Below the pieces are notes generated by a model. That model did no database searches and was not told where the DNA came from. It saw nothing but the letters and a program-made list of their open reading frames with translations. A stretch of 64,000 nt of DNA from Laburnicola sp. R22_1 (lineage: Eukaryota > Ascomycota > Dothideomycetes > Pleosporales > Didymosphaeriaceae): the NCBI GenBank assembly GCA_014281115.1, contig JACONQ010000001.1:558001-622000 (forward strand), written 5' to 3'. Positions 52,909 to 62,869 of the stretch are shown here, in pieces. The position numbers and the translations under genes were made by a program. How positions within the stretch are numbered: position 1 is the stretch's first letter; each line of letters starts with the position of its first letter.

Positions 52909-54910
52909 TTAGGTGCCATTTTGGGGCTGCTCATACGTGACCCCATCAATCGTCGTCTCCAACGTCCCATTCGCATCAAAGATATTAGTCAAAACATCAA
53001 TAGACAAATGAAACCCATCAGGGCTCGTCTTCTTCTCCACCAGCTTGCCCGTCTCCTCCGTGCCCTCCTGCACCAAATCCGAAAACCAATCGATCGTGTT
53101 CAGCGTCGGCGACGGGTAGCCAATTGTGACGTTCTCCCAGCCGCTGAGCACCGTGTCGCGGACGTCGGAGTAGTTGGTGTATGAAACGGCGACAGAGTCA
53201 ATCAGGGTGTTGTCCGCGTTGTAGATGATGGTGACGTTTGCTGTGCCGGACACGGTGCCTTCGAGCGTGTATGTGCCGGCTGGCGGTTGCGGACGCGACA
53301 TTTCGGGCGTGCCGGGATCGTACTTGACTCCCCAGGGGACTTCGTCGGAGATTGGCTCGATCTCCTTGACTTCCAGGGGTGTGCGGGAAGTCAGCTTGGC
53401 GATTAACAGGCGCTCTGTGAGGCCGCCGGGCTCAGTGGATTCGGGGCAGGGAAGAGGGTTCTCGCCGCCACAAGACGGGGAGCGGACGATGGCTTGCCAG
53501 AATGCGACCATTGTGCCGTCGAGAGACCATCTGGGATCGGCTCTTCCGTTCCAGTTGGGGTCGTTGAAACTCCCTGGGCTTCCATCACCCTCTCCGTTGA
53601 GCTGCTGGCCGAAGTACGTTCCTCGGTCGCCGTTGTGGTCGAGCAGGTAGGGCTGGAAGAATCGACGGGGTCCGTTGTTGCGTGTCGATGAAGTCACGCC
53701 ACTGCTGATCATGTCGGTGAGCGGAGGGATGAAGCGCATGCCCGCCATGAATATCTGGCGGTCACTACCGCGCGTATCCATAACCACGGACCACTTGTCG
53801 TCGGGGGATATGTCAAGCGGGTCGCAGTACTCCGGATGCGCAGTGATCCTGCGAACTGCGCCTGTTGCAAGGTTGACGGCAAACACGTCGATGTTGGAGG
53901 ACTCGTAGGGGTAGCCCACATAGGTCACTTCTTGTCCGGACCCGCTGAAGCCGCGGAGCTCGCCCACCGAAATCTGTTTAGGATTCATGCGTAGGCGATC
54001 TCCATCGACGATCCAAGGTTGCTGCTCTGGCGCCTCACTGTGCAGGACGGTGACTTTCGAGACGTCATAGCGAGGGCCCAAGGGTGTCCCTGTGGTGGGG
54101 GATGGGTTGAATTCCAGAGTACCGAGATACCCAAGCTGGCCCAGCCTTCCGTCTACAATGCCGAATGAGCTGTATCCCAGATGGACGTTGTCTGGGTGTA
54201 TGCGTAGCTCGCGAAGCGGACCGCCGGGACCAGAGCCATCGGGCGTGTTGTTCCACCGGATTGAATACATCTTCGTCTTCTCGAGCGTGCATTCGTCGTC
54301 TGCAAAGTCTGCACCTCCGCACTCGATGATGCTGGCACCTGCAAGAATCTTCTTGCCGTTACGGAAAGGCTGCGGGTAGCCCAAGTCAAAATCGACCCTA
54401 TGGTCGTTCTCCTCTGGTACGCCACAAGTGACGCACTTCCAGGGATCGCCGTTTGAGAAGTTTGTTCCGTCAGTTTTCACGATTATCAATTGCATCCCTG
54501 TGAAGATGCTCGTGGGGTCTGACGCAGCAGGAGCGCCGGCGAAGTTGACAGCGGCGGAGACATGCTTGCCGTCAGGCAGAAAACCACCGGCTTGCTCTAA
54601 TCCTCCTTCCCGAAGGATGCAACCTATGAATAAAGGATTAGTCTTAGTACATATGTATTTGGACAGCCTTGTAAGAGTACCGGGGGTACGTACCAGTTCC
54701 AGCAGGATTGACGTCACGAGTGCAAGCGCCTGTGGCATTACTGGGAGAGACTGGCGGCAGCGGTAGCCTGATGAGCTCGATAGGTTCCGGTGCTGGAGGA
54801 GGCGTGGGGTCTCCAATCTCTGCTCGAGGGGATGGAGGAAGCACAGAACCATGAGTGCCTGCCAGTAAAGCAACGGCGGCAGTTGCCGACATGAAACGTA
54901 CGATAGCCAT
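52909..54910 (-). CDS. Secreted saponin-hydrolase-like beta-propeller protein
   Basis: Two exons, 54910-54694 and 54623-52909, joined by a 70-nt intron (GTACGT...TAG), give 643 aa. A signal peptide (MAIVRFMSATAAVALLAGTH) precedes a Pro-rich linker. The mature protein has FLPDGKHVSAAVNFAGAPAA, WKCVTCGVP, LRELRIHPDNVHLGYSSFG, FAVNLATGAVRRITAHPEYC and PRWSLDGTMVAFWQA, i.e. WD40-like propeller blades. Order and length fit the fungal saponin hydrolase family, secreted glucuronosidases that remove the sugar of soyasaponins. Potential N-glycosylation sites are frequent. An upstream in-frame ATG at 55021 exists, but the signal peptide supports 54910. Substrate is inferred from family resemblance. An isolated intact gene. 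Confidence 0.75.
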
Positions 54911-55983
54911 GCCAATGGTGTAGGTGCGCTCCAAAAACTCCTGTAAAGGTGTTTCCTGTTGGCACTCGCTATGGTCGACCTGTCTATCTAGAAGCACCGC
55001 CTGCGGTACCTTTATATTCATGACCCTGGTATACCTAAGTAAGGTAACCGCGGCAATGCTGCACTTTGACGTTCCTCCGAATAGGTAATCGAATATATAG
55101 AGTGGGACCGAATAAACAGTTCCTGCCAGATCTGTAAATTGAATCCCAGGCCCAAGTTGTCGTCGATATATTACAGCAGATGGGCGTAATACAAACCTCC
55201 TATTAGGCCTCTACTAGGCTCTATTTGATGGTGTCGTATTGTCGTATTGTCGTATTGTCGTATTGTCGTATTGTCGTACTCGAATACGCTGTCGATCTTC
55301 CTACTACAGGACCTCGGTCCGTCACTAGCACCTCAACACCAACATTGAGATTCCGCCGTCCAGGATTCCCCATACGGGCCATACCTACTTGGGCCGCGGA
55401 CGGTACAAGCCGCTGAGTTCAATTTCCGAAAAATGTACCCAAGATGCCGAATTTTCGGTGCCGACCTGCTGGCCGATACCACCATCTCCCGAGGTCCGAG
55501 GCCGTCACGTGGCCGGCTACATATGTATTTCATCCATCCCGTCAACTCCGTTAACCGACTCTTCGATTCCCTTATCCATTCATTTATTCCTTCTATCTGC
55601 CGTCCTCGTGTTTTGTTTTGTTCTTTCTCATCTCCTCTATCCCTCTACAGTCAGCTCAGCCTTTTACATATCTCGGGACTTAGAAGCGCAAAACCACAGT
55701 CCTTTCAACCTGTCACAAAGCACAACATAAGACTTACTAATAGCGCAAAATCACGCAAAATTCTATGTAGAATATGCATTCTCAGTCATTGAGGCTGGGG
55801 TCGGCCTTACCCAAGTACCAAAGGATAGGAGGCTTCTCATCTCCGTTGGACGACCATCACTCCGCCGACGTTCGCAACCATCAATTATTCCATCGTACCT
55901 CCAAGGCATCTGAGCGCATAATACTCGCATCCTCATTGGTCTCAGTACGCGGAAGACTTGAGTCCGCGAAGAAGTTCGGAGCC
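54911..55983. other. Intergenic with a microsatellite
   Basis: About 1.07 kb. It contains the saponin-hydrolase-like promoter and an octanucleotide tandem array (55232-55279). Other frames are short and without domains. Confidence 0.4.
55232..55279 (+). repeat. Octanucleotide tandem array (TGTCGTAT)x6
   Basis: Five perfect TGTCGTAT units plus a sixth ending in C, 48 bp in all. The 8-bp unit is not a multiple of three and lies in non-coding sequence, so length variation is likely tolerated. Confidence 0.95.
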
Positions 55984-56059
55984 TGGTTGTGCTTGCTTTT
56001 AAGTCTCATAATCTAGAAAAGGTTAGGTCGACTATAAACGGATATAAATGAATAAATGA
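55984..56059 (+). mobile_element. Retroelement copy 3, 5'-truncated
   Basis: 76 bp matching the 3' end of the copies at 37.2 and 56.1 kb (AAAAGGTTAGGTCGACTATA, then an ATAAATGAATAAATGA tail). It is flanked by the 12-bp target duplication AAGTTCGGAGCC at 55972-55983 and 56060-56071. 5' truncation with an intact A-rich tail is typical of incomplete reverse transcription by LINE machinery. Confidence 0.85.
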
Positions 56060-56110
56060 AAGTTCGGAGCCATGTATCCTCCGACTCCCGACCTTTCCTC
56101 GTACTACCAT

Positions 56111-56394
56111 ATTTATTTATTCATTCATATCTGTTTATAGTCGACCTAACCTTTTACAGATTATAAGACTTAACAGCAAGCACAACTAAGGTTCAACAGC
56201 CAAAGTACGTAAAAAAAAAGGGCGCGATTAGGATCAGCCACAGTGGGGAGCCAAAGCATGACGCGCATAATTAGTAAAGGGCCGATCACATAACAGCAAA
56301 AGACAACCCTAAACAAGCAATACAATCGTTAACTTCAAACTGTGCACTGCGTAAAACTCAACAAAGTACTCAACGGGTCTGCATCGAAGACCTT
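56111..56394 (-). mobile_element. Retroelement copy 2, short form
   Basis: A 284-bp insertion on the minus strand flanked by the 11-bp target duplication CGTACTACCAT (56100-56110 and 56395-56405). Its 5' end (read on the minus strand) is AAGGTCTTCGATGCAGACCC and its 3' tail GAATGAATAAATAAAT, the same termini as the 881-bp copy at 37.2 kb, but it lacks about 600 bp of interior. It is less mutated than copy 1. It behaves like a SINE or an internally deleted LINE derivative; no Pol III A/B boxes were convincing. Confidence 0.85.
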
Positions 56395-56729
56395 CGTACT
56401 ACCATAGACTTTTACAAATGCCAAACGTCTAGAGAACAAATTGCAGACAGTCGTTTATATGAACATGTGGAGACTCTGGAGAGCCCCACTTGTGAACCGA
56501 GTCTCATTGGCCGTGGACGCCATGGCTGTGACATTTCCCGTCAAGAATCTACTTGCCATGTGCGAGCGCAAGATCAGATGGAGATGCTGTCCCTGAGACA
56601 GAAAGGGTCCATCAGCCATTGTGATACTACATAAATAGATACCATCTTCTGGAGCTGGCGGAAGAAAAACCACCATCCATCTCCATCACTACCTCAACGC
56701 TCAACTCCAACATCCCAGCCCCAGCAACA

Positions 56730-57343
56730 ATGGCAATGCCAACCAACACCTTCGAAGACGAGCGCGACTTCCGCACCCTCTCCTTCAAATGGTCCCTCGC
56801 AACCGACACCAAAGTCCGTCCCTCCATCCATTCCATCACCTCCACCCCACCCGCTAACGCCATGCCACCGCAGAACCAAGCAGCCTTACTCGAGCTGCTG
56901 ACCCCCGACATAGTCGCCGACTACAGCGACTTCCCCGCCGTCAACACCATCCGGCGTGTCTCCGCCCAAGCCTTCGCCGAGCACGCCTACGGCTCTCCCA
57001 CCCGCGCTCTCGGCCATCCAGACCGTTTGTCCTCCCCCTCATAAACTCCAACCCCCCAGTACACTAGACCACCTGCCTAACGTGCTCCGCAGTGAAGACG
57101 CAACACTTCCTCGGCAACGCCACGTTCACGCGGCCCAGCTTGACAGAAGCAAAAGGCACGTTTCAAGCGCGCGCGTACCACGTGCGGGATTTCAAAGATG
57201 GGCGGGTGGCAGAGTGGAATATTAGTAATTTGCTGGAGTTTACGTATACTAAGGTTGGGGAGGAGTGGAAGATTGCGGGGTGGAGGCCGCATACGGTTGT
57301 TGCGGAGGTGGGGAAGCATGATGATGTTATTGGGCTGGCTTAG
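56730..57343 (+). CDS. Scytalone-dehydratase-like enzyme (NTF2 fold)
   Basis: Three exons, 56730-56813, 56874-57024 and 57093-57343 (GTCCGT...gctaac...CAG and GTTTGT...ctaac...CAG), give 161 aa in frame, near the usual length of scytalone dehydratase. Landmarks are FRTLSFKWSLATDTK, LTPDIVADYSDF (tyrosine and aspartate of the pocket), HPDLKTQHFLGN with the catalytic-type histidine, ARAYHVRDF with the second histidine, and EEWKIAGWRPHTVV. In melanin synthesis the enzyme dehydrates scytalone and vermelone; relatives act in other polyketide pathways. No polyketide synthase or reductase is adjacent, so the pathway is unproven. It is convergent with a Zn2Cys6 regulator. Confidence 0.75.
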
Positions 57344-57714
57344 GGGGTTGGGTTTTGGGGCTGCGGGGCTGAGGGGGAGGGTAGATGGTGGTGGCCCGCC
57401 CATCGAACTATGCTGTAGAACAAAGTGTCTAGCCCCGCTCTACATCTCCAACAACCCAACAATAAATCCTCCTCACCGCGTCCACAGCCTCCAAACCCCC
57501 ACCACCCACCACCACCCTCAACCCACCATCCCTGCTCTAAACACTCGAAACGCCAGCTTCGTTACGTTCCTAATGCAAGTTCTCTCGCACGATTTCGCCC
57601 ACTGCCATGCACGAATAAGAAAATCTTCAAACCCATCAAACCACCAACCCACAAAGAGTCAAATAATCTACACACGCTCACCACCCCTACCTCCCCACAC
57701 CACCCAGCCCCCCC
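57344..57714. other. Intergenic, convergent genes
   Basis: 370 bp of C/A-rich sequence between the stop codons of the scytalone-dehydratase-like gene and the regulator. No gene was seen. Confidence 0.4.
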
Positions 57715-58998
57715 TCACGGCGGTATCCACCCCACAACCTCCACCGGCCACCTCACATGCACCCTATCCTCAACTTTCAAGATCCCCCAAATGCCCCCCA
57801 GCACATGCGTAGTCCAGCCCTTCATATACCAAAAGCCCTCCATATCCTTCATCAGGACCACAAAATGCGCATACAGCACCAGCGGCACGACATCGTGCCG
57901 CTGCAGGGCGTCCAAAAACGCCTCTTCCATGCAGTACAGCCACCGGAACGCAACGTGATACTCCCTATCTACGCCGCCGCAGCCCCGGTTAGCGTAGCTC
58001 TCTACGAGCAAATCGAGGGCTTTGATGTTCGTCTGGAGCGCGGCGGGGGCGCTCGCGTATGTGATGTAGGCGCGGAGGTGGGCGAGGGGTTCTTCGTATG
58101 CGGGTGGGGGTGTGAGGGGGCAAGGGAGGGGTTTTCCTTTGCCTCCTTTTGTGCGCAAGCTAAGCGCGTAGCAGCGCGTGAAGCGGTCGTAGCCGAGGTT
58201 TTCGTATGTCGTGCGGATGCCGCGGAACATGAGGAGCCATTCTGAGCGGCCGGTTGCGCCGAACGCAAGGTAGTCGCCTGGTTGGGGGCCGCGGGCCCAC
58301 GTGATGAAGCAGATCATTTGGACGGAGATGATCACGGCGTCACAGTTTTGGGGGTCGAGGTTGGAGAGCTCCTGGGTTACGGTTGAGAGGGCGGTGGCGT
58401 AGTGGGCGGTTGCTAGGGCGGTGTATTCGGGGTAGCGGGTAGGGCGGAAGCGGGAGAGGTGGATGGCGGACATGGCGAGGAGAAGGTGTAGGAGGTGGGG
58501 GTGGGAGAAGGCGATTTCTGTGACTTGGGTTCGCCAGAAGGTTGTGTTGCCTGGTTGGGAGGAGAGGGTTGGACTTGTCGAAGTGGTCCAGTGGTACATG
58601 AGTTCTAGGTCTGCGGAGTTCAGAGTGGGCAGAGGACTGGGTGATAAGGATGCTGAGATGGGACTTTCTGGTGTTGTGCAAGCTATGGATTTGGAAGAGG
58701 AGTGTGCTCTTGGAGGTAGATAGTCGCAATGTATTTGGCGATTTCTGCAGTTAGTGCACCCTGGTCTTTGCTCATCGCACTGAGAGAATTAGTTTGTATG
58801 TTCGATAATTGAGAATAAGTTCACCTTGATGCGTCTGGTCTTGCAATTCTTGCATCCAAATCGCGACTTGCGGTGTGCACGGCGCCTTGTTGCCTTCTCG
58901 TCGGCCTCGGTGGCCTGTGCAGTGCTTTCATCTGTGGAAAGCCGACGGGTTACTCCCGTGCGGTGAGTCGGCATTTTTACTAGGTGTTGGGAGGGCAT
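57715..58998 (-). CDS. Zn(II)2Cys6 transcription factor
   Basis: Two exons, 58998-58825 and 58779-57715, joined by a 45-nt intron (GTGAAC...CAG), give 412 aa. The binuclear cluster is split by the intron: FGCKNCKTRRIK, then CDEQRPGCTNCRNRQIHCDY, so all six cysteines are present. Basic residues precede it (RRRAHRKSR). The rest is the usual fungal-specific activator region with helices (THFW-like TEIAFSHPHLLHLLLAMSAI) and no further motif. The family is typical of C6 regulators of metabolism and sterol uptake (Upc2-like arrangement of HPHLLHLLLA.SA.HL). Its target is unknown; the adjacent scytalone-dehydratase-like gene is a candidate only by position. Confidence 0.87.
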
Positions 58999-59969
58999 CG
59001 CTCATAGTATCTTCGTAGCACTGAGTAGGAACGAATACGCGCGGGTACGTCGTATGGGAGTTTACGGGCCCTGGGGCGAAATGTGGCCCGCACATTCCAC
59101 AGTGTCGATTGTTACGGAGCAGGGGTGCTAAGCTGAAAAAGGTATGGTGTAATTAGTTCATCTAGCGTGTCTATTCGGAGCAGTGGCATAGGATCGACTC
59201 TATTTTTGGGTACTACAATACCTACTCAACAAGAGTATAGCATATAGCATGTACACTACATATTTTCTATCAAATAGCTAGCTAGCTCTGTGCATGGAGA
59301 ACCGGAGGGCCGTATAAGCGGGTGGCAAGACCACTATGTGGCACTGCTCATAGCACTCATCGTCGTCCGCATCGAAGAGTCCTACGTGCGCTGTAGGGCG
59401 CTATCACGTTAAGGCAGGATTGCGCCCAACGTAGGTGTCCCCGTGTCCCTCACACCAGCGTGAGAGTTCCGGCATTGGTAAAATGCGCAAAATGCTCGGG
59501 ATATTCGGTCGAACTTGCATAATGTGTAGGTCTACTCTGACCCATATGACATGCTTTCCCCTGATGCTCAGGATTTCCGAGGAGTTCAGCGCCAAAATCG
59601 TGAAAGAGCTCTCGGGGAACAACATCTTGTCGGTCCGCTTTCCGCGCGCACTACCGCAGCAGAGGTGAAGAACCGGTGCCCAAGTCTAAAAGAATCAGTC
59701 AACCTCACTTTAGCATAGGTTCGGCAACTAGAACCGCAGTGTCGCCCTTTATATTGCGCAGCTCGATCTGTCGTTTGATCCAGTCCGGCCCGTTGCCAGG
59801 GAGTGCAGAAGTCGGTGAGGACGGCGGTACCAGTTTCTTCCCTCAACAAAGTCCTCGCCGTTGAAACCGAACCGATATTCCAGTAGCGCAAAAAACTACC
59901 GTGGAAAGGACACCATGGTCCATCATTAGTTTCTTCGACACAAACCCGGTCGCAACAAGGGTTTACACC
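58999..59969. other. Long intergenic stretch
   Basis: About 970 bp upstream of the C6 regulator and downstream of the HET gene. Only short frames without domains are seen. A ctagctagctag-like patch lies near 59278. No RNA gene was recognised. Confidence 0.35.
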
Positions 59970-62060
59970 TCACTTCAACTTGAACTTCTTCCTTAACGTC
60001 GGTGGAAAATGTGGCCCTCCTGACTCGGCATGACTTCGTCTCTCGGAAAGTGTTCCAGCCCATATTCTCTCCGCCACATCCACCCTCCACCGTACCAACA
60101 TAATGTCAAGCCCAACAGATCGCGGCTTTTTCCCCAACACGACACAATCCCAAAGATGCGAATTTCCACGTACTTCATCCAACAGGTCCACCTGTAGCGT
60201 TATAGATGCAAGCACAACCTTGTTGTACGGATTTAGAACATCGACATGCGAGCCTCCATCCGCACCAGGCCCTTCGCGCACAGCAAGCTGCACCTTGAAA
60301 ACCTCGGCATCCATCACCACGTAACTTAGTCGTGAGAGATATTGCTCTTTACGCCCGGGCTCCCAGAAATCGCGCCAATATCGGGTCCACTCCGTTTGTT
60401 CTCCTCCTGTGTCTTCTACCCAGAGCTGAACGTCACTCTCATATCCAGTACCCCCGAAGGTATGTTGAAGATGGATTGCGCCCTCCCATCCGGCCCATGT
60501 CCAGCTGGGGAAGTGCGTCCTCCTCCGCGGTGGTTCCGCATGCGACCACGCGAGCCCAGAAAGGAACAAACCTGGAGCCAGGAGCGCATCCTTTCCGCGC
60601 TTAACGTCCACATGTAAAGGTATACCCATGACATTGTATACAAAAGATGGGCTGGCTTGGAATCGTCGCAGAATACCGTCCAGCGCATTCAGTGCGTCTT
60701 TATCATAGGTCATGCGTCTTCCCGAATATTGTTTCACGGCGTTCCAGTACGCTGACAACGCGCCGAAGCGATGTGTGCCCTGCAGCCACTCGTCGCCAAA
60801 GAGAACCGGACGGATGGAGGTCAGTGCGGCTTTGCGATCGTGTGAATGGAGGTGTTTCAAGGGAACATCTACTGCTTCGCAGCAGTGCATGACCTTGCAT
60901 TCGAAATAAATTTGATGTTCAGTGAAGACCAGTCGACGAGCTGAGCAAAAGGCCTCTTGGTACGTCCAAGCTCTAGTCATCCAGGTGGATTCACGGATGG
61001 ATTGTTGCGGATCGGGAAGCGTTGATGCGAAGCTCTCGTCGCCCACATGGAAAGACGGTTGAGTTTTTCTCGAGCGACTTATACCCGGCAATCCGTACTG
61101 ATCGTTTGAGCCGGCTGCAGCGATAATGGTGCAAAATGCACCTTCATATATGAGATCCATGCGCTGTATATGCTCCCTCTTGAGCTCGGCGTCCGTCTGC
61201 GGAATGCAGTATCTATCTACCCAGAGGTAGCGCTTTCCCAATCCGCGAACAACGCTGATGGCGTCTTTCACAACAGGCGCAAGGTTGGTGAGCAACTCGG
61301 TGGGATCGGAAGGGTACTCGGTGCTTGCAGAGGGACCCCATACGTAGCTCAAGGCAAAGTAGTTGCAGTTGGGTGGCGCGGCAACGATTTTCATGGTGTT
61401 GCAGTCAATGATACTAAGCTTATCTGGTCGCGAGTATCGCATACTGCAGCCGTGGTTCTTCTTACAGAACTGTAACCATGTTTGCAGCGCGGGAAAGTTG
61501 ACGCGAAGAGGGTGTACCATCCGCGCAGTAAGCCACGGCGCTTTCGAGGAGTATGCAACGGGCACTATGTACCCGACTCTACCAAAAGTGTCAACATAGC
61601 GCTCTTGCCCCTTGCGGTCGGAGAATAGACCGTTTGGCACGACGGCTAGCATGGTGTCGCCAGAGTATCGACTTTGGGGTTGAGAAGCGCGCGAAAAGTA
61701 TTCCCGGTAAGAGACAGTGCCAGAGAAGGCTCGTAAGTGGTATCCATGCTCTTGGTTTTCCTTGTTGCACCACTCGGTTGGTGGAAGGCGCATTGTTCTG
61801 AAGAAGTCGCAAAGCGTACATCTTCCCGGCTCATCCCAATCCAAATACATGATAAAGTGGCCTTTTGACGAAGTCCGTTCTTGCGACTCCATTATACGCG
61901 CCAGATCGATACGGCGGCATGGCTGGCATAGCTGCTCCGGCTCCGGCTTCTGTCGGTAGGAAAGCGCGTCTCGTCTCGTTCCCGTGCGGTGGTATTTAAA
62001 TGAGGCCGCTCTGTGATCGCTAGCGCTTGAGCGCCGTCGCCGGTTTGGATTATTATCCAT
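59970..62060 (-). CDS. HET-domain protein (heterokaryon incompatibility)
   Basis: A single frame of 696 aa. The HET domain is complete, with its three blocks: CNYFALSYVWGPSAS, KRYLWVDRYCIPQTDAELK and TRAWTYQEAFCSARRLVFTE, followed by IYFEC. A cysteine-bearing N-terminal region (LCQPCRRIDLARIM, CTLCDFFRTM) and the placement of the HET domain after ~230 residues match a common fungal architecture. No NACHT, ankyrin or WD domain is attached; the C-terminal half holds FPSWTWAGWEGAI, a motif frequent in this subfamily. HET proteins act in non-self recognition and cell death after hyphal fusion. Activity and partner genes are not shown. Confidence 0.92.
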   Translation of the reverse strand: MDNNPNRRRRSSASDHRAASFKYHRTGTRRDALSYRQKPEPEQLCQPCRRIDLARIMESQERTSSKGHFIMYLDWDEPGRCTLCDFFRTMRLPPTEWCNKENQEHGYHLRAFSGTVSYREYFSRASQPQSRYSGDTMLAVVPNGLFSDRKGQERYVDTFGRVGYIVPVAYSSKAPWLTARMVHPLRVNFPALQTWLQFCKKNHGCSMRYSRPDKLSIIDCNTMKIVAAPPNCNYFALSYVWGPSASTEYPSDPTELLTNLAPVVKDAISVVRGLGKRYLWVDRYCIPQTDAELKREHIQRMDLIYEGAFCTIIAAAGSNDQYGLPGISRSRKTQPSFHVGDESFASTLPDPQQSIRESTWMTRAWTYQEAFCSARRLVFTEHQIYFECKVMHCCEAVDVPLKHLHSHDRKAALTSIRPVLFGDEWLQGTHRFGALSAYWNAVKQYSGRRMTYDKDALNALDGILRRFQASPSFVYNVMGIPLHVDVKRGKDALLAPGLFLSGLAWSHAEPPRRRTHFPSWTWAGWEGAIHLQHTFGGTGYESDVQLWVEDTGGEQTEWTRYWRDFWEPGRKEQYLSRLSYVVMDAEVFKVQLAVREGPGADGGSHVDVLNPYNKVVLASITLQVDLLDEVRGNSHLWDCVVLGKKPRSVGLDIMLVRWRVDVAERIWAGTLSERRSHAESGGPHFPPTLRKKFKLK

Positions 62061-62869
62061 ACCGAAGATGAGAGGAGGTTGACATTCAGCACGTCCTCAG
62101 CTTGGTTGTTTTACACTAAAGAGGGGTCGCCAGATCCGGCTAGCGTGATGTTACCTTCGTGCCTGCACCATTGGCAACATGGAGTTTCTCGAGCTGAAAA
62201 GTTGCCAGAGACCAAACGACTTTGATGATGTGAAAGCAGAACGACGAGTGTAGAAACGTTGAGTCGCATGAGTGGGAGCAGAAGATGGCTGCTATGAACC
62301 TGGGCCAGGGTGGTTGGCGGGAGTGTCATCGCTGCGAGGTTATCGTTCTGATGCAGAGACGTATGTGACGGGAAGCAACGGTGGCGCATAAGGAAATGCC
62401 AAAGTGTGCTCGAGGTATCTAGCCGCAATGGCAGGGGTGTCTGGCGGCTGGCGATGATGAACGAGTGTTCACGGTTGAGCGATGAAGCGGGCTTGCGTGC
62501 CCCACTCCAACAAGCCGAGGCCCGTGCGTGTGACCATGTCGGACCTACCTAGGCTACTATGTCACAGAGCCAGGGCAGGTGCGGTGGACGGGTCGGGTGC
62601 TCCTTCTCCACCGTGCCTTGCAAAACACTGTGAATGCCAGCCTGCGCGCTTGGTCTGCCGTGCTGCTGAACTGATATGCTAGAATCCTTCATCCTTCATT
62701 CCTAGCCGCTTCAACATCCACGTTGGCCTTTCGACGCGTCCACGGCCTCCGCCGGCCCGCACGCATACCTGGGCTCGCTCCACAACATCGCACACGCACA
62801 GCCCAGCAGCGACACCAGAGCTGGCTCACAAACGTACTTGGAGGCGGCAGCCCCCGGCCGTTTGACAGA
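62061..62869. promoter_or_regulatory. Divergent promoter region, HET gene / DDHD gene
   Basis: About 810 bp between divergent starts. Short frames are present without domains. No known operator or repeat was recognised. Confidence 0.35.

Noticed and set aside
58463..58723. Frames antisense to the Zn2Cys6 factor
   Set aside because: Shadow frames; the minus-strand gene has the six-cysteine motif and a proper intron.
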